In this document: positions 52,119 through 60,469 of the stretch, one piece after another
Layout: each line of letters opens with the position of its first letter
How positions within the stretch are numbered: the stretch's first letter is position 1
From: Lachnospiraceae bacterium
GTDB taxonomy: Bacteria > Bacillota > Clostridia > Lachnospirales > Lachnospiraceae
DNA length: 64,000 nt
Assembly: GCA_910574745.1 (NCBI GenBank)
Contig: CAJTCE010000001.1
Coordinates: 1-64,000, forward strand
Direction: 5' to 3'
Position numbers and translations under genes: made by a program
The notes under the pieces: generated by a model
Databases searched by the model: none
Told to the model about the DNA's origin: nothing
The model's input: only the letters and a program-made list of their open reading frames with translations

Positions 52119-54230
52119 TTATCTTGTTGTGCCGGTCTTTGTAGAAATCCCCAGAATCCCAAGAACTTTTTTTCTGGTAAAGCGGTAGCCTGCATATACA
52201 ATGGCGCATAACAGGAAAACAACGCCTAAGCAAACGCTTACTCCCACCAATTCATTTCGGGAGAAGCCTCCGTCATTGGCATACATGATCATAAGGTACA
52301 AAATGTACATCAACGTAAATCCTGTGGCGGTTGGAACCAGATAGATTTTCCCAATCTGCTCCTTTACCGCCCTAAAGAGATATTTAGGGCCGGCCCCAAG
52401 CCTTGCAAGATCATCGAAGACCTGCTTATTATTGATGGCTATGGTAAGGCATCTGGTATAAGCGATCAGGACTGCAGCCGCCATACATATAATAGCGATA
52501 AACAGAAATATCATCAGAAAGACCGCCAGAGAACGGACAAAATCCTTTATCTCCAGTTCCCTAAACTGCGGCATATATTTCCAGTATAAACGGAAGTCTG
52601 AAGAATCCCTGTCTGAAAAAGAAATCTTCGTGGCAAGTTCCGTATCTGCCCAGTAGACCCCCTTTTCTTTCTCATCCCTCATCTTGACAACCCTGTCATA
52701 GTACCCGGGAGTTTCGCACTCCGTTCCTGTATGGTCCACGATTTCGTTAAACAAAGCGGTAGCGAATCCGTAATTGTCCTCTTCCGCCCGAAAGCTTATC
52801 AGAGTTTCCTTCCACTCATCGGAAAGACCTGCGGAAATCCTTTCAAAATCCTCGTCATTTAAGACATAATACCTGCCCGCCATCATCTCATGATATAATT
52901 CCTCCTGAAACTTTACCGAAAGGTTTTCCCCTGTCTCCACATTGGTAATCAGCCCTACGTCCCGGCTGATGTAATAGGAGCTTGTATTTTCATTGACAAC
53001 AACGCCAAGGCATCCTTTTCCTATGGAAATATTCTCTCCCGCAATTTTTTCGTAACCGCTCTCGGAAAGAAAATTGGCTTCCGAGAGCATCTCTTTATAT
53101 TCATAATGATACCTGTTATTGTCGTCGTCAACGTAATCCTCCCCGTCTATGGCAAGATTAATCAGGGGAACGTCAGAATAATCCCTGATGGTAACGCCAT
53201 GCTCCTTGGCAATCCCTTCCAGATCAATTTTTCCTAAAATATCCTGATCCTCTCTATAATGGAACTGATAATCGTATTCCCACGCCTGTACGCTCATAAG
53301 CAGATTTGTTCCCATCATGGGAATATAAAAGATACCGAAAGCCGCTCCCGCTAACAGCACCGTTAGCACCAGCATATTGTTGACGGTCTGTCTTCCCTGG
53401 AATTTCATCATGTTTCTGGCGATAATCCCTTTATAAGGATGTTTTTTGCTTCCTTTCCTTACTACAATGCGAAGCATCAGCATATAGAGGCCGATGAGCA
53501 TGGGCAGATACAGAATATTAAAGATTGCCGGGGGGTACCAGTGAAGCAGTTCGATAAAAAACCACGAATGACCGTATCCCAGAATCGCTCCTACAAAAAC
53601 CAGGGCAACTCCTAAAGCTCCGTACCATGAAGGAACCTCTCTTATGGGCTCGCTCCGTCTGCTTTCATTAACAACTTCCATAATATTGGTACGTTTCAAA
53701 AACAACACGCCCTGAATAAAAGCTGAAAGCAGGACAAACGCCAGAAATACCAGGGAGATCAAAAGAGCCCTGTAATCAAAGGCTAATTGCATCTGCCTGC
53801 TGTCCACAATACACAATCTGAATATCTGCCAGATCACACATGCCACGCCGATTCCTGCCACGGAGCCTGCCGCCCCCGATATCAGACATAAGGCGCTTAT
53901 TTCCTTAAGCAGGCGGTCCGCCAGAGTTTTCTTAGGCGTTCCAAGCGCCATCAGAACCCCAAGCTCCTTAGATTTCATTCTGTAAAAAAGACTGCCGCCG
54001 TAAATCACAAACACAAGGCAGCCCACTGCCGCCAATACAAAGATCATCATAACCTGTTTCCGGCTGTCCCCTCCCTCCGGCAGTACCTGACGCACGGTAG
54101 GGGCATACATCATCATCCCGAATGCCGTGATCAGCATGGTGGACAAAAATGTACACATAACATACAGCCTGTAATTTTTCCTGTTATAGCTTCGCAGCGT
54201 CCGAAACACATCCGTCATATTCTTCATCAC
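52119..54230 (-). CDS. ABC transporter permease (FtsX/BceB-like)
   Basis: 703 residues with about ten membrane segments and a large extracellular domain between segments 7 and 8 (about 310-530; AWEYDYQFHYREDQDILGKI onwards), the arrangement of BceB-type permeases in peptide-antibiotic detoxification and sensing. FtsX motif: YRMKSKELGVLMALGTPKKT near residue 85. Its ATG 54230 overlaps the ATPase stop by four bases (ATGA), so both are made together. The nearby two-component system is of the LytTR/GHKL type and not BceRS, so regulation may differ from the classical case. Confidence 0.9.
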   Translation of the reverse strand: MMKNMTDVFRTLRSYNRKNYRLYVMCTFLSTMLITAFGMMMYAPTVRQVLPEGGDSRKQVMMIFVLAAVGCLVFVIYGGSLFYRMKSKELGVLMALGTPKKTLADRLLKEISALCLISGAAGSVAGIGVACVIWQIFRLCIVDSRQMQLAFDYRALLISLVFLAFVLLSAFIQGVLFLKRTNIMEVVNESRRSEPIREVPSWYGALGVALVFVGAILGYGHSWFFIELLHWYPPAIFNILYLPMLIGLYMLMLRIVVRKGSKKHPYKGIIARNMMKFQGRQTVNNMLVLTVLLAGAAFGIFYIPMMGTNLLMSVQAWEYDYQFHYREDQDILGKIDLEGIAKEHGVTIRDYSDVPLINLAIDGEDYVDDDNNRYHYEYKEMLSEANFLSESGYEKIAGENISIGKGCLGVVVNENTSSYYISRDVGLITNVETGENLSVKFQEELYHEMMAGRYYVLNDEDFERISAGLSDEWKETLISFRAEEDNYGFATALFNEIVDHTGTECETPGYYDRVVKMRDEKEKGVYWADTELATKISFSDRDSSDFRLYWKYMPQFRELEIKDFVRSLAVFLMIFLFIAIICMAAAVLIAYTRCLTIAINNKQVFDDLARLGAGPKYLFRAVKEQIGKIYLVPTATGFTLMYILYLMIMYANDGGFSRNELVGVSVCLGVVFLLCAIVYAGYRFTRKKVLGILGISTKTGTTR

Positions 54231-54970
54231 TCTTCACCACTCATTTCCTTAATTTCGTCTAATAATTCATCCTGGAACTCAATGCGTTTTCCTTTTCTGA
54301 CAAGTGTCTTATAAATCTGTCCGTCCTTTAAAATAATGACCCTGTCGCAAAAGGATGCGGAAAAGCTGTCATGGGTTACCATGAAAATCGTTGCCTGCAG
54401 GGTCTCCTTTGCCTGTATAAAGGATTCGATAACGGCCCTGCTGGACTTGGAATCCAGATTCCCTGTAGGCTCATCCGCTAAGATCACATAAGGGGAATTC
54501 ATAAGAGCCCTCGCAACGGCAGTCCTCTGCCTTTCCCCTCCGGATATGTCGGCAGGATATTTGTGCCGGATATGGGTAATCCCGAACATTTCAAGAAGTT
54601 TATCCGCCAAAGCCTCTCCTTCCTTCCCCACGGTCCCTTTTATGATCCGGGGCATCAGAATATTTTCCCTTACGCTTAACCCGTCTAAGAGCATAAAATC
54701 CTGGAACACAAATCCCAGCTTTTCATTCCTGACCCCTGCAAGAGCGGTTTCGTCTAAATCCTTTAGCTCCTCCCCGCCCAATTTAATGCTTCCGTTTTCA
54801 AAAGGAATATAGCTGGAAATACAATTTAAAAGAGTACTTTTTCCGCTTCCCGAAGGCCCCATGACCGCTACAAATTCCCCTTTTTCCACCTGCAAATCAA
54901 TTCCCTTTAAAACCTGGTAGGTTTCTTTCCCCACCTGATAAGATTTATGAAGATCCTTTACCTTTAACAT
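54227..54970 (-). CDS. ABC transporter ATP-binding protein (BceA/MacB-like)
   Basis: 247 residues. Walker A GPSGSGKSTLLN, Q-loop FQDFMLLDGLSVRENILMP, signature ISGGERQRTAVARALMNSP, Walker B VILADEPTGNLDSKS, and the switch His in MVTHDSFSASFCDRVI. The LDSKS D-loop and short length are typical of the BceA/MacB/LolD class that works with FtsX-like permeases. GGAGAGG precedes ATG 54970. First gene of the transporter pair. Confidence 0.95.
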   Translation of the reverse strand: MLKVKDLHKSYQVGKETYQVLKGIDLQVEKGEFVAVMGPSGSGKSTLLNCISSYIPFENGSIKLGGEELKDLDETALAGVRNEKLGFVFQDFMLLDGLSVRENILMPRIIKGTVGKEGEALADKLLEMFGITHIRHKYPADISGGERQRTAVARALMNSPYVILADEPTGNLDSKSSRAVIESFIQAKETLQATIFMVTHDSFSASFCDRVIILKDGQIYKTLVRKGKRIEFQDELLDEIKEMSGEE

Positions 54971-55062
54971 TTCTTATTCCTCTCCTTTTCCGGCCGCGTC
55001 CCTGCCGCCTTTTTGATAAAACCACCATAACAGAAAAAAACCTATATTGCTTTTTGCCATGT

Positions 55063-55111
55063 CATTTTCGGTTCTTTAAATGCCAAATTTGGTTCTCCTT
55101 TGCCGAAAATG
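55063..55111. promoter_or_regulatory. Inverted repeat between the ABC transporter and the LytTR system
   Basis: CATTTTCGG (55063-55071) and CCGAAAATG (55103-55111) form a perfect 9-bp inverted repeat; a second perfect palindrome CCAAATTTGG lies between (55083-55092). The nested dyads lie in the 350-base divergent region, a likely place for regulatory binding. Confidence 0.45.
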
Positions 55112-55320
55112 TCATTTTTAGCAAGTCTCATGTAAAGTTTTGCGTCAACAAAAAAGTCAAAGGGTTGTATGGTTTTGTGGGATTCGTTAGAATAATAAAT
55201 AGGATTACACGAAGGTATGGGACTGTCCCGATATTTACAGAATCGGAATATGCGAAACGCTGCACTCCCCTCCCGCATTCTTCAGTTGCCTGTATCAACA
55301 TGTCAAAGAAAGGAAAAGTC

Positions 55321-56028
55321 ATGCTCAGAATAGCCATTTGTGATGATTCGGAAGACGACAGGGAAATTCTAAGATCCCTTTTAGAAAAATGTTATATTTC
55401 TGCTGATGAAGATGTGGTTTATGAATTTTCCCAGGGCACAAACGCCGTCAGCTTTTTAAAAAAACATCCCGGAGAAATCGACCTTCTTTTTCTGGATATT
55501 GAAATGCCAAAGTTAAGCGGCATGGAGGCTGCCGAAGCAATCCGTGCCTTTGATACCTCCATCCAGCTTATTTTTGTAACAGGCTACCCGGACTATGTAT
55601 TTGACGGTTACAGAGTAGGGGCTTTGGATTATCTTATGAAGCCCGTAAAAGAAGACCGCTTAAAAGAGGTATTAGAACGCATCCGTACCCTTTTAGGCTA
55701 CAAAAACCGTTATTACTGCCTCAAAAACACGGAAGGGTCCTATCGTTTTTTCTATTCCGATATTTCTTATTTTTACAGCGATAAGCGGAAAATCATTCTG
55801 GTATCAAAGGAAAAAGAAATCGATTTTTACGGAAAGCTGGATGCTTTGGAGGCAGAGCTGGGCGATTCCTTTGTCCGCATCCACCAGCGTTATCTCATCA
55901 ACGCTTCCCATGTGGAAAGAATCGGTCATTCCTCCGTTGTGGTTGACGGCAGAAAGCTTCCCGTCAGCCGTTCCCTAAAGGAAAGCGCCGTCAGCAAACT
56001 TGCAGCCGCTATGATGAAAGGACTTTAA
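55321..56028 (+). CDS. LytTR-family response regulator (AgrA-like)
   Basis: 235 residues from ATG 55321 (GAAAGGA upstream); a longer reading from 55054 runs through the intergenic dyads and is rejected. Receiver with ICDDSEDDREIL, FLDIEMPKLSGMEA (phosphoacceptor Asp), FVTGYPDYVFDGYRVGALDYLMKPV, then the LytTR DNA-binding domain (about 130-230: YYCLKNTEGSYRFFYSDISYF, FVRIHQRYLINASHVERI). Targets of this class are often peptide or antibiotic-related transport genes. Paired with the kinase two bases downstream. Confidence 0.93.
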   Translation: MLRIAICDDSEDDREILRSLLEKCYISADEDVVYEFSQGTNAVSFLKKHPGEIDLLFLDIEMPKLSGMEAAEAIRAFDTSIQLIFVTGYPDYVFDGYRVGALDYLMKPVKEDRLKEVLERIRTLLGYKNRYYCLKNTEGSYRFFYSDISYFYSDKRKIILVSKEKEIDFYGKLDALEAELGDSFVRIHQRYLINASHVERIGHSSVVVDGRKLPVSRSLKESAVSKLAAAMMKGL

Positions 56029-56030
56029 AA

Positions 56031-57332
56031 ATGCTTACTGAACATTCTGCCGCTTACTATCAATGGATGCCGGTCATCCCAATACTTTCCTGGGCTTTTG
56101 CACCTATTACCACATTTTTCTGCTTAAAATCCGTACGGGTATTTTTAGTCCCCAAAAAGGGAAAGCTCTGCTTCCTTCTAAGGCTTACGGGCGCTTTTCT
56201 TTTGTCCGCCATGATCATTTATATCGGAGATCCTGACAACTTCATTCCCACCCTGCTTATTTTTTCTGTCACAGCCTGTCTTGGCTATGAAAATTCCCGA
56301 TGGCAGAAACTGACTATAGCTTTTATAACGGCTTCTTTAGGCCTCTCCATTTCTGCTCTGCTTTCAGAGCTGGCTCCTATTGAATTATGGCCTCCTTTAA
56401 GGGGCTTTCTATGGATGTCTCTATTCTTCTCCATCCGCAGATACCATTTGGAGGATAATTTCCATCTCTCCGATTCCCTTTGGAAGCTTCTCTTCTTTTT
56501 AAATCTGACTCCTTTGGGGCTGGTTATGACCGTCTGCCTGGGTTTTCCCCTGTCCGTCGACGAGGAGAATAACGCGGCCTTAATCCACTTCTTCAAAATG
56601 ACGGTAAAGCCCATTGGCTATATCCTTCTTTTACTGGCCATCCTGTCCTTTTACGGATTGCTTAGCGCGATCAAGACTTTAGCCAGACAGTACAGGCTGG
56701 AGCAGGATCAGGTATTATATGAAACAAACAGGCAGTACTATTTGCAGTTGGAACAGACTCAGCTTGAAATCCGCAAGTTCCGTCATGATATGGTACATCA
56801 TTTGCAGGCCCTTACCCTTCTTTCGGAAGAGGAAAGAACCGATTACTTAAAGGATCTTTTAGACCATCCATCCTTAAAATACAGCACCGGCTTTTGTCAG
56901 AACCAAACGGTAAATGCGGTCATTAACGCAAAAATGTCCCGGATCCGGGAAGCCTCCATTGATTTTCACTGCAAGCTCTCCATCCCCCAGGATATTCCCA
57001 TGGAAAAAATAGATTTGTGCACCATATTCGCTAACTGTTTAGAAAACGCCATAGAAGCATGTGAAAAGTTTTCCTCCATCGTTCCTTTTATGAGAACAAT
57101 CTCTTTGGAATCCAGATATGATAAGGGAATTTTTCTCCTGCAATGCAAAAATCCCCTGCCGGATTCCCTTCTGACAGAGGATGGAAAACTCGTGACCAGC
57201 AAACATGACCGTAAGAACCACGGCATCGGCATTCCCAGCATCCGTGAAGCCGCCGGACGGTATCATGGAACCGTGGAAACAGTTGTTATGGATGGGAAAT
57301 TTATTCTGCTGGTAAATATTATTTTGTCTTAA
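56031..57332 (+). CDS. GHKL sensor histidine kinase (AgrC-like)
   Basis: 433 residues. Six or seven membrane segments (about 10-230), then a coiled helix, the phosphoacceptor region RKFRHDMVHHLQALTLL (His in RHDMVHHL), and a GHKL ATPase domain with DLCTIFANCLENAIEAC (N box) and HGIGIPSIREAAGRYHG. This is the layout of AgrC-type kinases that sense peptides, but no agrB or agrD is in the window. Starts two bases after the regulator stop, so it is cotranscribed. Confidence 0.92.
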   Translation: MLTEHSAAYYQWMPVIPILSWAFAPITTFFCLKSVRVFLVPKKGKLCFLLRLTGAFLLSAMIIYIGDPDNFIPTLLIFSVTACLGYENSRWQKLTIAFITASLGLSISALLSELAPIELWPPLRGFLWMSLFFSIRRYHLEDNFHLSDSLWKLLFFLNLTPLGLVMTVCLGFPLSVDEENNAALIHFFKMTVKPIGYILLLLAILSFYGLLSAIKTLARQYRLEQDQVLYETNRQYYLQLEQTQLEIRKFRHDMVHHLQALTLLSEEERTDYLKDLLDHPSLKYSTGFCQNQTVNAVINAKMSRIREASIDFHCKLSIPQDIPMEKIDLCTIFANCLENAIEACEKFSSIVPFMRTISLESRYDKGIFLLQCKNPLPDSLLTEDGKLVTSKHDRKNHGIGIPSIREAAGRYHGTVETVVMDGKFILLVNIILS

Positions 57333-57364
57333 AAAAGGATAGGATATCCGGAATCTCCAAAAAG

Positions 57365-57423
57365 AAACAGGGCAGGGAAAATGCTATGTTCCCTGACCCG
57401 TTTCTATCATTCCCGCCCTGTTT
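57365..57423. terminator. Hairpin region between convergent genes
   Basis: AAACAGGGC (57365-57373) pairs perfectly with GCCCTGTTT (57415-57423); a competing inner hairpin joins CAGGGAA with TTCCCTG. Located between the convergent kinase and M56 genes, so it can end both. Confidence 0.6.
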
Positions 57424-57466
57424 ACTCTGATATAGGCTTTTTCTAAATATGCGCGGCAGAGTTATC

Positions 57467-59431
57467 CTACATTTCCAGTCCGTAAGATACTACTTTCCAT
57501 CCGCTTTCCTCTTTGACCAGCTCGATGGTCAGATATTGGTAATAGTCGTCTGTTTCCCTCTCTTTAAATTGCACCGCTCCGGTATAATTCTCCCCTGCCT
57601 GTGTATTTTGGGCATTCATGGAGTCCTTTATACTGTCAACAACCGCCCCTTTATCTCCCGGAAACCCTTTTCCATCTCCGGAATAAGAATCAGCGAGGTA
57701 TTGCTTTATGGAATCCGTATCGTTGGCAAAATATGCTTTTAAAAATTCTTCCACTAATGTTCTTGCCTCTTTAAAGGGATCTTCTTCCGGGGCTTTCGAC
57801 TCCTCCTCTTTCAAGATATTTTCAGCAGATCCTGATATTGCAAAGCTATCTGCAATCGCAGACAGATCCCGCCCAAATCCTTCCTCGGCCTCTTCAGGAC
57901 AGCAATAGAATACGCCATAGCAGCCTGTTTCGCTTTCTATTAGCTTTACACGATATAAAAGCCCGGCTTCCCCTGCTGCCATTTCCGTTCCGTCTGCCTG
58001 ATAGCCTTTTTCTGCCAATCCTTCTCTGACTTCTTCCACAGATGCTCCGTCATACTTATTTACCCACAGCAAAACCTGTTCATTTAATTCGCTGGCCCAT
58101 TTATCCAACCCATATTTTGTAAAATCATAGGAAACCGTACCATCCTCCGGATCAGACAGCCTCCATCCCTCATCAGGAATATAGATGGAATATCCGTCGC
58201 CTGCAAAAAGGGTAACGGGTACTGTCTGAAGCTCCCCTTCTTTACTGACCATTAAAATTGCCTTTTCCGGTGCTGCATAAGACGAATCGCCTTCAGGAAA
58301 AACATCATTTTCTCCATTTACATCGGATACTTCCGGCTGCTCATCGCTTTTATCTGCCGTTTCCCCGTCTACGGGTATACTGTCTATGGCGTCCGCCGCC
58401 TTATTTGCCAGAGGCTCTCCCACAGAGCATCCTACCAGCATGCCAAGACTCATTGTCATAACCGCAATTCCCGTAAATAACAAAAGGCCGTTTTTCTTTT
58501 TCCCGCCGGACAATATATTTTTAAACCGTTTCTTCATAATCTGCTTTCCTCCTTTAAACTGTGTGGATAAAAGGGTCTGTCCGGCATACTGCCTGTGAAT
58601 GGTAGATAGCAGCGTTTCCGTGTATGCCTTCTTCATGACGTAATCGGCGTTTTTTATTACCCTTTCATCGCATGACATTTCCATGTCTATGACAGCCTCT
58701 TTTTGCATTACCCATACAACGGGATTAAACCAGTGTATCCCTTTTGCCACGACCAAAAGCAGCTTTAACCAGATATCGTGACGTTTGTAATGAATCAGTT
58801 CATGCTTAAAGATAAAAAACAGTTCATCCCGGCTGTATTCTTCCTTCGGCAATACGATTACCGGCTTAAAAAAGCCGATCAGCATAGGACTGGCCGCCCG
58901 GGAATATTTCCACAGGGATATTCCGCCTTTTATATCTAATTCATTTTTCAATTCCGATAGCAGTCCTATAATCTTCTCATCCTCTATGGACATTCCCCAT
59001 CTCGTCAGCCGCTTCCTATAGTGCAGATAGCCGAGTATATGTACGGATATAAAAGCGATTCCTCCCAAACACCATACGACCGCTATGATATCAAGGACAG
59101 TAACGGTTCTTTTGCTTTCTTCGGATAGCGATAAGATCTCCGCAGTCATCCTGGTCGGGATTTCTATCATAATGGGGCTTGCTGTATATTCAACATCCAC
59201 TATCGTGTCTTTGGCATTTTCAGATACAGCCTCCGTTTTCGGATTCAGAAACCTGCCCCCTATCTCTTTTACGGGAATGATCAGCCACAGCGCCAGAAAC
59301 AACCAGACCCAGTATTTCCACTTTGCCGCATAGCGCCTTACTACCAGCGGGGACAACATCATAAACAGGAGGATCATAAATCCTGTTGAAACAGAGATTT
59401 CAAAAACAGAAAGAAATAGACTTCGTATCAT
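57467..59431 (-). CDS. M56 family (BlaR1/MecR1-like) membrane metalloprotease with novel outer domain
   Basis: 654 residues. Four membrane segments and a cytoplasmic M56 domain with HELIHYKRHDIW (zinc His210, Glu211, His214) and the downstream MEMSCDERV. A further membrane segment (about 315-335) leads to an extracellular part with two regions: about 390-520 (IPDEGWRLSDPEDGTVSYDFTKYG) and a C-terminal SnoaL/DUF4829-like domain of about 95 residues (EEFLKAYFANDTDSIKQYLADSY onwards). It lacks the penicillin-binding sensor (SxxK, KTG) of BlaR1, so it senses something other than beta-lactam acylation. It should cleave the BlaI-type repressor encoded just upstream, with which it overlaps by four bases. 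Confidence 0.9.
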   Translation of the reverse strand: MIRSLFLSVFEISVSTGFMILLFMMLSPLVVRRYAAKWKYWVWLFLALWLIIPVKEIGGRFLNPKTEAVSENAKDTIVDVEYTASPIMIEIPTRMTAEILSLSEESKRTVTVLDIIAVVWCLGGIAFISVHILGYLHYRKRLTRWGMSIEDEKIIGLLSELKNELDIKGGISLWKYSRAASPMLIGFFKPVIVLPKEEYSRDELFFIFKHELIHYKRHDIWLKLLLVVAKGIHWFNPVVWVMQKEAVIDMEMSCDERVIKNADYVMKKAYTETLLSTIHRQYAGQTLLSTQFKGGKQIMKKRFKNILSGGKKKNGLLLFTGIAVMTMSLGMLVGCSVGEPLANKAADAIDSIPVDGETADKSDEQPEVSDVNGENDVFPEGDSSYAAPEKAILMVSKEGELQTVPVTLFAGDGYSIYIPDEGWRLSDPEDGTVSYDFTKYGLDKWASELNEQVLLWVNKYDGASVEEVREGLAEKGYQADGTEMAAGEAGLLYRVKLIESETGCYGVFYCCPEEAEEGFGRDLSAIADSFAISGSAENILKEEESKAPEEDPFKEARTLVEEFLKAYFANDTDSIKQYLADSYSGDGKGFPGDKGAVVDSIKDSMNAQNTQAGENYTGAVQFKERETDDYYQYLTIELVKEESGWKVVSYGLEM

Positions 59432-59826
59432 CCTTTTCCCTCCTCATTTTTTTCAAGTTCGTCTAAAAATGTTCTCAGTTCTTCTACGTCGGAGCTTTTC
59501 AGCATCTGATTGTGATACAATGTGGCCACCATACTCTGAAGGGAATTATGGTACAGCTTTTTCAAAAAACTCCCGCTCTCTTTTGCTTTATAATCGTTTT
59601 CAGCGACAACGGGAGAATACAGGTTTGTCCCTGTGGCACGGTCACAGCTTAAAAACCCTTTGTCCACCAGCCTGGATAAAGACGTCATCAGAGTGGACAG
59701 CTGCCATTTCCTTCTTTCCTGTAATTCCTTTAATATATAATTAGAAGTAAGGGGAGGCTCGCTTTCCCAGATGACCTGCATAATTTCCAACTCTGCTTCT
59801 CCCAGTTTTTTTTGAATATTTTCCAT
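59428..59826 (-). CDS. BlaI/MecI/CopY-family transcriptional repressor
   Basis: 132 residues. N-terminal winged helix (about 1-80: LGEAELEIMQVIWESEPPLTSNYILKEL, WQLSTLMTSLSRLVDKGFLSCDR), C-terminal dimerisation region (about 85-132). BlaI-type repressors are inactivated by cleavage by their M56 partner, here the next gene (four-base overlap). The promoter of the pair has a perfect consensus and is covered by two palindromes, indicating autorepression. GGAGATATCACT precedes ATG 59826. Confidence 0.94.
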   Translation of the reverse strand: MENIQKKLGEAELEIMQVIWESEPPLTSNYILKELQERRKWQLSTLMTSLSRLVDKGFLSCDRATGTNLYSPVVAENDYKAKESGSFLKKLYHNSLQSMVATLYHNQMLKSSDVEELRTFLDELEKNEEGKG

Positions 59827-59841
59827 AGTGATATCTCCTTT

Positions 59842-59878
59842 ATTATACGATCGTATAATTTATTATACAAACGTATAA
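59842..59878. promoter_or_regulatory. Two BlaI-type operators
   Basis: ATTATACGATCGTATAAT (59842-59859) is an 18-bp perfect palindrome. TTATACAAACGTATAA (59863-59878) has the same half-sites with an imperfect centre. The centres are 20 bp apart, two helical turns. One site covers the transcription start and the other the -10 and spacer. Confidence 0.8.
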
Positions 59879-59890
59879 CGCCCTTGTCAA
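59862..59890 (-). promoter_or_regulatory. Consensus promoter of the BlaI/M56 pair
   Basis: TTGACA (59885-59890), 17-base spacer, TATAAT (59862-59867): a perfect sigma-A promoter, overlapped by the operators. Confidence 0.9.
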
Positions 59891-59983
59891 CTACTATTCA
59901 GAGATTGCCGCAAAATTCTTTTTTCTCTCTATAACCCGCGCCCATAACGCAGCTTTACAAAGCCATCGGTACAAATTTAAAAC

Positions 59984-60013
59984 GGGGGAGCCATCCTTCC
60001 GGACAGTTCCCCC
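59984..60013 (-). terminator. Terminator of the MFS/DUF2809 pair
   Basis: On the minus strand GGGGGA and TCCCCC form a short GC-rich stem with a partly self-pairing loop, followed by GTTTTAAATTT, 60 bases after the DUF2809 stop. Confidence 0.5.
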
Positions 60014-60072
60014 AGATCATTACTTACGGATCAGTGATTAGCTCACAAAATGCTTTTATTTCATCAATCCTG

Positions 60073-60465
60073 TCAACTGTTATCACAGGCTTTTATGTGA
60101 CTAAAATATAAAAAAGCATAGATCAACAGCATTCCTGCAAGATAGCAGGCTATATCCCAGAAATCAAAAGTAGACCCCACTATGATGCGGATCAGACGGG
60201 ATGTAATATGCAGTCTGTCCGCAATATGCAGTCCCTGTAAAAGCTCGACACAGACTCCCGAAAGAAAAAGCAGAAAGGGAAGAATCCTCTCCGTAAAGCT
60301 GCCCTTTCCCGGAAAAAGGATACGAAAAAAGGCATAAAGCAGAGGGAGAACAAGAATGTCTCCCCCATATGCCCTGATAAAGCCGCCTTTTAAAAAGGCC
60401 CCGATTAAAATTTCCGTTAACAAAAGCGCCAGAAAAAGAACAAAATAGCGCAGTCTCTTTTTCAT
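60073..60465 (-). CDS. DUF2809 family membrane protein
   Basis: 130 residues with four membrane segments. Family features: GGFIRAYGGDILVLPLLYAFFR, VCVELLQGL, and the C-terminal IIVGSTFDFWDIACYLAGMLLIY, which resembles the VanZ/DUF2809 group. It starts four bases after the MFS exporter stop and is certainly cotranscribed. Function unknown; a role in tolerance is only suggested by the neighbour. Confidence 0.85.
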   Translation of the reverse strand: MKKRLRYFVLFLALLLTEILIGAFLKGGFIRAYGGDILVLPLLYAFFRILFPGKGSFTERILPFLLFLSGVCVELLQGLHIADRLHITSRLIRIIVGSTFDFWDIACYLAGMLLIYAFLYFSHIKACDNS

Positions 60466-60469
60466 AAAA

